A stretch of 6,666 nt of DNA from Gammaproteobacteria bacterium (GTDB lineage Bacteria; Pseudomonadota; Gammaproteobacteria; Steroidobacterales; GCA-2729495): NCBI GenBank assembly GCA_023150055.1, contig JAKLLP010000014.1, positions 3,040 through 9,705 on the forward strand, in the 5' to 3' direction. A program made the translations under genes and the position numbers. Below, one piece after another: positions 1 through 6,001 of this stretch (positions are counted from its first letter, which is position 1; the number at the start of each line of letters is the position of its first letter). The notes beneath the pieces are model-generated. The model was not told the DNA's origin. It worked only from the letters and a program-made list of their open reading frames with translations, and searched no databases.

Positions 1-360
1 CCCGATGAGGAGCGAGCCATCCGGGCCCGCCGGCGGAAATGGAGGCAGCGAGAGGCCCCCGGTACCCGCGTAACTGTCCCGGGCGAGCTGCGCGACGAGC
101 AGCGGGATCAAGACACAGAGTGCGCCGGCCGGGGAGACCAATCCGCCGAGGTTGGTCAGCCGCCGCCAGTATTCCTGGCGTTGCGCGCGTCCGTCTTCAG
201 CTCCGAGGCAAACCAGGGTTGCCAGCAACGGGCCCGCCATCCCCGAGTAATAAAGCAGCCCGCCGAGGCCCGAAGCGACCCCGGTCTGCAACAACGCAGC
301 CGGCAGCCAGAGTGCCCAGCTGATGGCGAAGGTGATCAGGAAAAAACGGGCTGTTCCCAA
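1..360 (-). CDS. N-terminal part of a multi-pass membrane protein, CPBP (CAAX-like) protease-like; cut by left edge
   Basis: I read this frame directly. It is open for 120 codons from 360 to the window edge with no stop, so the gene continues to the left. The likely start is a TTG at 360-358: the frame has no ATG or GTG upstream before a stop at 414-412, and GGTG lies about 6 bases before the TTG. The protein has a hydrophobic first segment (about residues 5-25, with FLITFAISWALWLP), a second (about 33-53, with SGMAGPLLATL), a basic loop containing YWRRLTN, and a third segment (about 77-93). An aromatic helix near the N-terminus, a GPLLA motif, and then a WRRL loop resemble the start of CPBP-family intramembrane proteases. 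The diagnostic EExxxR and HxxxH/N motifs would lie outside the window, so the family call is an inference. Another multi-pass membrane protein is possible. The gap to the preceding gene is 89 bases, so it may be the last gene of the operon or have its own promoter. Confidence 0.6.
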   Translation of the reverse strand, partial: MGTARFFLITFAISWALWLPAALLQTGVASGLGGLLYYSGMAGPLLATLVCLGAEDGRAQRQEYWRRLTNLGGLVSPAGALCVLIPLLVAQLARDSYAGTGGLSLPPFPPAGPDGSLLIG

Positions 361-449
361 GGTAGCACCGTGTTGGGCACTTGAATTGACCTGCGGTCCG
401 AATGCCGGTCGTTACCACGCCCGGGTGTAAGGCTTGATCGATACGGTCG
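361..449 (-). other. Short intergenic region between the ClpP-fold gene and the CPBP-like gene
   Basis: This is the only clear intergenic gap in the window. It has no convincing coding frame. It holds an imperfect inverted repeat at 412-430 (TTAC/GTAA arms, 6 pairs with one bulge, CCGGGC loop) with no following T-run, so it does not look like a rho-independent terminator. A weak promoter-like pair overlaps it (see 425-453). Transcription may simply run through to the next gene. Confidence 0.6.
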
Positions 450-453
450 TCAA
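425..453 (-). promoter_or_regulatory. Weak sigma70-like promoter candidate before the CPBP-like gene
   Basis: On the minus strand, TTGACG (453-448) matches the -35 consensus at five of six bases. It is followed by exactly 17 bases and then TTACAC (430-425), which is a poor -10 box. The -35 overlaps the stop codon of the upstream gene. A start near 418 would give a leader of about 58 bases before the TTG at 360. The spacing is right but the -10 is weak, so this could be chance. Confidence 0.2.
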
Positions 454-1340
454 CGAAAATAGATCTCTTCACCAGGCTTCGGTCGCCCATAGAAGGCCGT
501 CACGATACCAGCCTGCCGCAACTGCGCCGGCGGCGGATACCAGAACTCGCGGCCGGTCAGAACCCATCGTTGTCGGAACCAGAGCGGCACGCCATGCTGG
601 GCAAAATAGCCGATCTCGCCGGTGTAGGCGTCGCCGAGTGGCCCCCGCCGGCCAAATCCCGGGTTGCGGGGCAGGTGCAGGCCGATGCGCGCGGCGCGCG
701 CCAGCAGCCGATGGTGGCCGCCAATGTAGGCGGACACGCACGCGCTCGCGCACCGCGTCCGGCTGTCCGTGTCGAGCCCGCGCGCGACGATCAGGTCGCG
801 CACCCTTTGTGCCTCGCTGAGCGCCCCGCCGCCGCTCTCGAGGCGAACCCGCCTGACGCGGGGGTTCGCCGCGAGGACGCGCCGGACCTCCCGGGCCAGG
901 CCGTAGCCGAAGCTGCCGCTGATCTCGAGCAACCGGCCGGCCGGCGTCACGCTGACGGTGTAGTCGCTGGCGTAGGCGAGACGAAGGCCGGGCACGCTCT
1001 CGCCGGTGAAGATGAGGAAGCGTATCGCGAGCAGAATGGTCAGCACCGTGGCGAGTGACTGCGTGATGCGACCCGCCAGGACCCTTCCCCCGGTTGCGGC
1101 ATGCCGGTCGGCGGCCCGGAAGATGCCGATCACCTGCCAGGCGGGCACGACCAGCGTCAGCATGAGCCCGGCGGCAAAATACACGCCGAAGCCGGCCCGG
1201 CTTTCGATGGCCGGCGGCCACCCGGGCAGATACCCGGTGACATCGTTGGCGACGAGGAAGCCGGTCAGGGCGACACCCCCCTGTCGCCCCGGCGGTGCGC
1301 GGATGGGGCTGCTGCTACGCCGGGGGCTTCGGCCTCCCAT
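450..1340 (-). CDS. Membrane-anchored ClpP/crotonase-fold protein (COG3904-like), putative serine protease
   Basis: I do not recognise a named gene; the fold is suggested by motifs. Counting from the ATG at 1340 (296 aa), there are two hydrophobic segments (about 53-74 and 95-113) and then an extracytoplasmic-type domain to the C-terminus. This domain has a glycine-rich SGGG (169-172) where ClpP-fold proteins carry the oxyanion-forming SPGG. It also has CASAC (197-201), with Ser199 where the nucleophile is expected, and His222 in a GLH motif about 23 residues later. This spacing fits the COG3904-like membrane proteins related to ClpP, which have no known substrate. The usual proline after the serine in SPGG is replaced by glycine. 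The start is uncertain. The frame opens at a GTG at 1382, inside otsA, and its first 36 or so residues are Arg/Pro/Ser-rich and do not look coded. No good ribosome site precedes the ATG at 1340, and later in-frame starts (GTG 1184, ATG 1163) would cut the first helix. It ends 89 bases before the next gene. The link to trehalose is by position only. Confidence 0.65.
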   Translation of the reverse strand: MGGRSPRRSSSPIRAPPGRQGGVALTGFLVANDVTGYLPGWPPAIESRAGFGVYFAAGLMLTLVVPAWQVIGIFRAADRHAATGGRVLAGRITQSLATVLTILLAIRFLIFTGESVPGLRLAYASDYTVSVTPAGRLLEISGSFGYGLAREVRRVLAANPRVRRVRLESGGGALSEAQRVRDLIVARGLDTDSRTRCASACVSAYIGGHHRLLARAARIGLHLPRNPGFGRRGPLGDAYTGEIGYFAQHGVPLWFRQRWVLTGREFWYPPPAQLRQAGIVTAFYGRPKPGEEIYFR

Positions 1341-2877
1341 GCTCGGGCGTCGGATTGCTGCCACCGCTCGTCCGGCCGGCACCGGTAAGCTTCCGTGCAG
1401 GCTCGCGCGATGGCCACGCGCGGGCGGCGGCGATATCGGTGCCCGCCTCGATGGCGGCCTGGATGAAGGTCTCCACCCACCAGAATACGTCCTGGCGGCG
1501 GATCCCGCGCCGCAGGCGCCGCATGCGGGCCCGCCGCTCCCTGCCGGGCATCACGACGGCCGCGTGGATGGCATCGGCGATGCCCTCCACGTCGTAAGGG
1601 TTGACCAGCAAGGCGCCATTGGCCATCTGGGTGGCGGCACCGGCGAACTCCGAGAGAATGAGCACGCCGTTCTCGTCGGGGTCACACGCGCAGTACTCTT
1701 TTGCCACCAGGTTCATCCCGTCTTTCAGGGGCGTGATCAGCGCAATCTGGCAGGCGTGGTAATAGCCGAGCAGCTCCTCGCTTTCCAGCGAGCGGAACAC
1801 GTAGTGAATCGGCACCCAGTCGCCCGGCCGGGTGAAGCGCCCGTTGATTTCGCCTACCAGGTTCTCGATGCGCGCCTTGAGCTCCTGGTACTGTGGAATG
1901 TCCGCGCGGCTCGGCACGACGACCTGGATCAGCGTGACCCGTTCACGCAGGTCCGGGTAGCGTTCCAGCGCCTTGCCAAAAGCGCACAGCCGCTCGGGGA
2001 TGCCCTTGGTGTAGTCGAGCCGGTCGACACCGAGTATCAGGCTGCGGTTGGGCAGCAGCCTGGTGAGATGGTCTGCCCGGCGCACGACCTCCGGTGATAC
2101 GGCGCGCCGATAGAAATCGTTGTGGTCGATGCCGATCGGGAACGAGCCGGCGCGGCACTCGTGTCCGTCGAGGCGCAGCCGGGCGAGCGGCTGGCTCCGT
2201 GAGCCAAGCTCGGCTTCCGGCAGGTACTCGGTCAGGCAGTCGAGAAAGTTGCGCCGGTCGCGTCTGGTCTGGAAGCCCACCAGGTCGTGGGCGAGCAGCG
2301 CGCGCAACACGCTACGCCGCCACGGCAACTTGCCGAAGATGTCAGGCGAGGGGAACGGTATGTGCAGGAAAAAGGCGAGCCGCGCGCCTCGCCCCCTGCC
2401 GCGCAGCGAAGCCGCGACGTTCATGAGGTGATAGTCGTGTATCCAGACGACGTCCGTCCGGCGCGCCCGCCTCGCGATGGCATCGGCGTACTTCCCGTTG
2501 ACGTTCAGATAGCCCTGCCAGTAGGTGGGGTCGAAGTTGCACAGCGACTGCAGGTCGTGGAAGAGCGGCCAGACGATCTCGTTGGAGAACCCGTAATAGA
2601 AGCTGTCGCACTCCTCCTGGCTGAGGAACACCGGCTCGAAACTGTAGCCCTGCTGCTTGCCGGCCGCGCGGAACTGCACGGCGAGTCCGGGGTCCTCACC
2701 GCTGATCCCGGGCCAACCGATCCACACGCCGCCTCGTGCGCGCATGACGGGCGCCATGGCGCTCACCAGCCCGCCGCTGCCCGGCGATACCCGGCAGGCG
2801 CCGGATGTCGTCGGCGTAACCCGCAGCGGCAGCCGGTTCGATACGACGATCAGGCGGCCGCGCGCGTCGGTGTTCAT
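1315..2877 (-). CDS. otsA: Alpha,alpha-trehalose-phosphate synthase (UDP-forming), GT20 family
   Basis: A cytoplasmic retaining glycosyltransferase that joins NDP-glucose (typically UDP-glucose) and glucose-6-phosphate to give trehalose-6-phosphate, the substrate of OtsB, encoded two genes upstream. The GT20 signatures are in order. They are SNRLP near the N-terminus (Asn14, Arg15), the glycine loop GSGGL (33-37), VWIGWPG (51-57, with Trp55 equivalent to E. coli Trp40), and FYYGFSN with Tyr95. HDYHL (147-151) carries the Asp that contacts glucose-6-phosphate. GVDRLDYTKG (283-292) has Arg286 and Lys291, matching E. coli Arg262 and Lys267, and DGMNLVAKEY (386-395) has Asp386 and Glu394. All key residues are present, so the enzyme should be active. 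At 520 aa it is longer than E. coli OtsA (474 aa). The excess includes a C-terminal tail (about 485-520) rich in Arg, Pro, Gly and Ser that looks unstructured. The ATG at 2877 overlaps the mscS-like stop as ATGA and has no clear ribosome site, so it probably relies on translational coupling. The stop is TAG. Confidence 0.96.
   Translation of the reverse strand: MNTDARGRLIVVSNRLPLRVTPTTSGACRVSPGSGGLVSAMAPVMRARGGVWIGWPGISGEDPGLAVQFRAAGKQQGYSFEPVFLSQEECDSFYYGFSNEIVWPLFHDLQSLCNFDPTYWQGYLNVNGKYADAIARRARRTDVVWIHDYHLMNVAASLRGRGRGARLAFFLHIPFPSPDIFGKLPWRRSVLRALLAHDLVGFQTRRDRRNFLDCLTEYLPEAELGSRSQPLARLRLDGHECRAGSFPIGIDHNDFYRRAVSPEVVRRADHLTRLLPNRSLILGVDRLDYTKGIPERLCAFGKALERYPDLRERVTLIQVVVPSRADIPQYQELKARIENLVGEINGRFTRPGDWVPIHYVFRSLESEELLGYYHACQIALITPLKDGMNLVAKEYCACDPDENGVLILSEFAGAATQMANGALLVNPYDVEGIADAIHAAVVMPGRERRARMRRLRRGIRRQDVFWWVETFIQAAIEAGTDIAAARAWPSREPARKLTGAGRTSGGSNPTPEHGRPKPPA
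2874..2877 (-). other. ATGA stop/start overlap between the mscS-like gene and otsA
   Basis: The TGA that ends the channel gene (2876-2874) shares its bases with the ATG of otsA (2877-2875). No Shine-Dalgarno-like purine run precedes this ATG (the 18 bases before it are mainly C and G without GGAG or AGGA), so re-initiation by ribosomes finishing the channel gene is the likely way otsA is translated. Confidence 0.85.
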
Positions 2878-3941
2878 GGTGTCGGCGCGGCCGGGCTGGC
2901 GATGTGTATCGTCTGCGTCGGGTAAGCGAACTCCACGGAGACCGCCTGCAGCGCCTCGATCAGGCGCAGGTTGATGGTCTCCTGCACATCCATGTACTTG
3001 TTGTAGTCCGGATCCGTCACGAAATAGACCACCTCGTATTCCAGGGCCGAGGCGCCGAACCTCGCCAGGTGAGCCCGGTCGAAGCGCGCGAGGGACTCGC
3101 TCTGCACGATTTCCCGGACCATCTCCGGTATGCGGCGCAGCTTCTCCGGCGGCGTCTCATAGGTCACGCCGAAGCCGAAGAGGATCCGTCGCTGGAACAT
3201 GCGCTTGTAATTGCGGATGCGGCTGTTGAGCAGGTCACTGTTCGCCACGACGATCAGTTCCCCGGAAAGACTGCGCAGGTGGGTCGTCTTCAGGCCGACG
3301 CGTTCCACCGTGCCCATGACTTCGCCGATGACGATGAAGTCGCCGATCACCACCGGCTGGTCGAGCGCGATCGCGAGCGAGGCGAATACGTCACCGAGGA
3401 TGTTCTGTACCGCGAGCGCCACCGCGATACCGCCGATCCCGAGGCTCGCCACCAGGGCGGTGATGTCGACGCCAAGATTCTCCAGCACCAGCAGCAGCAC
3501 CAGCGACCACAATGCGACTCGAGCGATGAACCCCAGCACGGACGACGTCGTGGCGCCGGTGGCGTTGGTGGCGCGGTTACGCTCGATGTGGCCGCGCAGC
3601 CAGCCGCCGATCCCCGCGTGTGCCCACAGGCCCGCCTGGACGATGACTGCGAGAACGAAGGCCTTGTCGATCAGTCTCTCGAACTGCGTCGACAATGTCA
3701 GTGCCTTCGCGCCGAGAAGCAGTGCCACGGCGACGATGAAGAAGAGCTTCGTGGCATGCAGCGTGTCGGCCACGACGTCGTCGAGTTGGCCCTCGGTCGT
3801 CCTGGCCCAGGCTGTCATGCGCGCCCGCGCCACGCGGAACATCGTGGCCAGCGCGACGGCCGAGAATGCGGTGACCATCGCCGCGATGGCCCACTGCAGG
3901 GGCGTGTTACCGAGGAAGCTCGCGGAGAAAACCTCGCTCAT
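2874..3941 (-). CDS. MscS-family small-conductance mechanosensitive channel
   Basis: An inner-membrane channel that opens under membrane tension and lets out ions and small solutes during hypo-osmotic shock. It has 355 aa from the ATG at 3941. I chose this over the upstream ATG at 3971 because it makes an ATGA overlap with the otsB stop and the extra ten residues look non-native. About five membrane segments are visible: 16-36, 64-81, 93-110, 137-156, and the pore-lining helix at about 160-196. The pore helix has the Gly/Ala pattern of MscS TM3 (GIGGIAVALAVQ at 168-179, then the N-I-L-G-D turn). It is followed by the beta-domain motif PVVIGDFIVIG...GTVERVGLKTT and the IVVANSDLLNSRIRNY stretch (230-245). 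The C-terminus has the family's FAYPTQTIHI (338-347). With extra N-terminal helices compared with E. coli MscS (286 aa), it is closer to medium-sized paralogues such as YnaI, so no precise symbol is given. It lies between otsB and otsA. Confidence 0.95.
   Translation of the reverse strand: MSEVFSASFLGNTPLQWAIAAMVTAFSAVALATMFRVARARMTAWARTTEGQLDDVVADTLHATKLFFIVAVALLLGAKALTLSTQFERLIDKAFVLAVIVQAGLWAHAGIGGWLRGHIERNRATNATGATTSSVLGFIARVALWSLVLLLVLENLGVDITALVASLGIGGIAVALAVQNILGDVFASLAIALDQPVVIGDFIVIGEVMGTVERVGLKTTHLRSLSGELIVVANSDLLNSRIRNYKRMFQRRILFGFGVTYETPPEKLRRIPEMVREIVQSESLARFDRAHLARFGASALEYEVVYFVTDPDYNKYMDVQETINLRLIEALQAVSVEFAYPTQTIHIASPAAPTP
3938..3941 (-). other. ATGA stop/start overlap between otsB and the mscS-like gene
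   Basis: The otsB TGA (3940-3938) overlaps the ATG at 3941-3939. This overlap decides the channel's start. Only a weak AAGA-type purine run lies upstream, so translational coupling is likely. Confidence 0.8.
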
Positions 3942-4753
3942 GTCGTGTCTTGCGCCATGGCCTGGTGCCACGTGTGCAGGAATGCGAGCAGGCCCTCCGG
4001 TGGCCTGATCCAGAGGTCGGCCGCGGTCTTGCGCGCCTGCGGGCGCACCAGCACGCTCAGCCCGCGGCCTACGAGCGCGTTGAATGCGTCCTCGTCGGTG
4101 AGGTCGTCGCCGAGGTAGGCGACCGGGGTGTCGGCTGCCGTCTCGGCGAGAATCGCCCTGATGACATCGCCCTTGTCGAGCCCGGGGGCGCGAAGCTCCA
4201 TGCCGCCGTCGAAGTCGTGCAGCTCCAGCACGCCCTCGAGCGCTTCGTGGTTAAAACCCTTGCTGACGATGTCGCGAATCCTCGCGATCTGGGCCGCACC
4301 GGCGCCGCGCCAGTGAAAGGCGAGCGATCCCGGCTTCGCCTCGCTGCGGCCGCCGGCCGTTTGGACCGCCGGCGTCCAGGCGTCTGCGATGGTCAGGCCG
4401 CGCACCGCAAATTCGTCGATCGGCGCGACTTCGTAGCGGCCATCGGGGAGCAGACGTTCGCGGCCGTGCGAACCCCATATCTCCGGCTTGGCGCGAGTGC
4501 CGAGCTCGGGCGGGCAGTCCCGGAGATAGCGGCCGGTGACGACCACGAGCCGGGTACGGCCGTTCTCCATGATTGCATCGAGTGCGTCGGCGATGCCGGG
4601 GTAGGGCCGCGCAGCCGCCACATCGGTGCAGAACGGCGCCAGTGTGCCGTCGAAGTCGAGGAGCAGCACGCCATATCGCGCCTCGGTGAGCGCGCGGGCG
4701 AACCTGGCCCAGGCGCCCGGCTCACCCAGCTCCAGCATGGCGTTCGCGTCCAC
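3938..4753 (-). CDS. otsB: Trehalose-6-phosphate phosphatase (HAD superfamily)
   Basis: A cytoplasmic Mg-dependent HAD phosphatase that hydrolyses trehalose-6-phosphate to trehalose and phosphate. It has 271 aa from the GTG at 4753, a normal length for OtsB. HAD motif I is LLDFDGTLAP (31-40), with nucleophile Asp33 and acid/base Asp35. Motif II is VVTGR with Thr73. WGSHGRE (93-99) matches the OtsB GxHGxE region, and KPGSLAFHWRG (140-150) is the OtsB-specific cap segment. Lys194 in LDKGDVI is motif III, and YLGDDLTDEDAF (213-224) is motif IV, with Asp216, Asp217 and Asp220. All catalytic residues are present. The start is either the GTG at 4753, 3 bases after the treT stop with no ribosome site, or the ATG at 4738 (266 aa), preceded by GGTGGA about 10 bases upstream. 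Both are plausible. Its partner otsA is not adjacent: the channel gene lies between them. Confidence 0.96.
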   Translation of the reverse strand: MDANAMLELGEPGAWARFARALTEARYGVLLLDFDGTLAPFCTDVAAARPYPGIADALDAIMENGRTRLVVVTGRYLRDCPPELGTRAKPEIWGSHGRERLLPDGRYEVAPIDEFAVRGLTIADAWTPAVQTAGGRSEAKPGSLAFHWRGAGAAQIARIRDIVSKGFNHEALEGVLELHDFDGGMELRAPGLDKGDVIRAILAETAADTPVAYLGDDLTDEDAFNALVGRGLSVLVRPQARKTAADLWIRPPEGLLAFLHTWHQAMAQDTT

Positions 4754-4756
4754 CCG

Positions 4757-6001
4757 TCAGACCAGCTCGATCCGGTCGGTCATCCGCCCGACCAGCGCCA
4801 CGATCAGCGTGAGGTATTCGCGGAGCTGGCGCGTGTTGAGGAAATGCTGCCGGACATGCTCCCGGCCCATGGCGCCCATGCGCATGCGTTGCTCACGGGC
4901 ATGCAGCAGGTGGCGCAGTCTCAGCGCCGCGCCCTCCGGAGAGCTGACGAGAAAGCCCGTCTGGTGATTGACCACCTGCAGGCGGATGCCGCCGGTGTCC
5001 CCGCCGATTACCGGCTTGCTTTTCCACAGGGCCTCGGTGACGGTCAGGCCGAAACCCTCTTTCAGCGACTTCTGCAGCACCACGTCTGCCGCCCGCTGCA
5101 GGGCGTTGATGACGCGATTGGCGTCGGCAGGCAGCAGCAGCACGTGCACATCCGGATCCCCGTTGGCGGCGGCGTGCACCTCCCGCAGGACCGCCTCGCC
5201 TTCCGGATCGTCGGCGGCGCCGCCGCCGGCGAGCACGAGCTGCAGCCCGGGCACGAACGGCCGCGTCAGCCGGAACGCCTCGACGACACCGACCGGGTCC
5301 TTGAACCGGTCGTAGCGGGAGACCTGCAGCAACAGCGGCCGGCTGCGATCGATGCCAAAGCGTTCACAGACTGCATCGATCTCGCTGTCCGCCAGTTCGA
5401 CGTTCTTCTCGGACAGCGGGTCGATGCTCGGCGGGATCAGGTACACCGGGTGCGGCAGGTGCTGGACGAAATCAGCGAGCGAGAACACGCTGGCGTCGTA
5501 ATCGGCCACCAGCGGGCGCAGGTAGCGCCACACCGGCCGGTGCGGATGGCTGACGTCGATGTGACAGCGCCAGATCCATTTGCCCTTGCGTTTCGGCATG
5601 TGGCGGAGCATGGCGGCGGGCTGGGGGTCATGGATGATGACGACGTCGGCCTGTTCGAGATCAGGGCGCAGTCGCATCGCGTTGATTTCATTGACACGCT
5701 CGTATTCGCGCAGCAGCTTGTCGCCGACCGCGACGTTCTGGCCCTGCAGGGCGTTGTGGAAGAGCTTCGTGCATTCGTAGAACTCGGGCGATCCCTCGAT
5801 GACCTCCCAGCGGGCATCGATCCCGAGTTCGCTCATGAGCGGGATGAGCTTCTCGAGAATTTCGGCGACACCGCCGCCGCGCCGCGTCGAGTTGACGTGC
5901 ACGACCTGCATGCCACGCAGGGGCTTGGCGAGGAGCTGCAGCTGGCGCACGACATCGGCGCCGGCCACCGCCGCGTACTGTTGCAGGAGCGGGCTGTTCA
6001 T
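4757..6001 (-). CDS. treT: TreT-like trehalose synthase, GT4-family glycosyltransferase
   Basis: A GT4 (GT-B fold) glycosyltransferase of the trehalose glycosyltransferring synthase type. TreT joins NDP-glucose and glucose directly into trehalose, and some members also run backwards. At 414 aa it is close to archaeal TreT in length. TreT-type signatures in the N-terminal domain are HVNSTRRGGGVAEIL (35-49), HDPQP (124-128) and WRCHID (144-149). The C-terminal nucleotide-sugar domain has SRYDRFKDP (228-236, with phosphate-binding Arg229 and Lys234), KEGFGLTVTEALW (314-326, an EX7E motif with Glu315 and Glu323) and GGDTGGIRLQV (333-343). All expected catalytic residues are present. The ATG at 6001 overlaps the upstream stop as ATGA and has GGTGGGG just before it as a ribosome site. 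The following otsB begins 3 bases after the stop. A related GT in the Thermoproteus tenax trehalose operon activates TPS/TPP, so an activator role, or a dual role, is an alternative to independent synthesis. The family call is firm; the in vivo direction is not. Confidence 0.9.
   Translation of the reverse strand: MNSPLLQQYAAVAGADVVRQLQLLAKPLRGMQVVHVNSTRRGGGVAEILEKLIPLMSELGIDARWEVIEGSPEFYECTKLFHNALQGQNVAVGDKLLREYERVNEINAMRLRPDLEQADVVIIHDPQPAAMLRHMPKRKGKWIWRCHIDVSHPHRPVWRYLRPLVADYDASVFSLADFVQHLPHPVYLIPPSIDPLSEKNVELADSEIDAVCERFGIDRSRPLLLQVSRYDRFKDPVGVVEAFRLTRPFVPGLQLVLAGGGAADDPEGEAVLREVHAAANGDPDVHVLLLPADANRVINALQRAADVVLQKSLKEGFGLTVTEALWKSKPVIGGDTGGIRLQVVNHQTGFLVSSPEGAALRLRHLLHAREQRMRMGAMGREHVRQHFLNTRQLREYLTLIVALVGRMTDRIELV
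5998..6001 (-). other. ATGA stop/start overlap between the DUF5752-like gene and treT
   Basis: The TGA (6000-5998) of the upstream gene overlaps the ATG (6001-5999) of treT. Unlike the two downstream overlaps, this one has a good purine-rich site (GGTGGGG) a few bases before the ATG, so treT can probably start independently as well as by coupling. Confidence 0.85.

Noticed and set aside
412..430. Imperfect inverted repeat with TTAC/GTAA arms and CCGGGC loop, considered as a terminator or operator.
   Set aside because: The stem is short and bulged and no T-run follows on either strand, so it is not a convincing terminator. It overlaps the weak -10 candidate, but one imperfect repeat is too little to call an operator.
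197..490. A 97-codon minus-strand frame covering the 361-449 gap.
   Set aside because: It is out of frame with the hydrophobic CPBP-like reading from 360 and overlaps the end of the ClpP-fold gene; its sequence is Arg/Gly-rich with no motif.
1006..2097. A 363-codon plus-strand open frame opposite otsA and the ClpP-fold gene.
   Set aside because: It spans antisense sequence of two different genes and their junction, and has no recognisable domain; it is a shadow of biased codon use.
3939..3971. Longer start for the channel protein at the ATG at 3971.
   Set aside because: It would overlap otsB by 34 bases and add a Gly/His/Arg-rich stretch not typical of MscS N-termini. The ATG at 3941 gives the same ATGA overlap seen at two other junctions of the operon.
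2904..4118. A 404-codon plus-strand open frame opposite the channel gene.
   Set aside because: The opposite strand encodes a clear MscS-family protein. This frame has a highly charged, low-complexity composition and no family motif.
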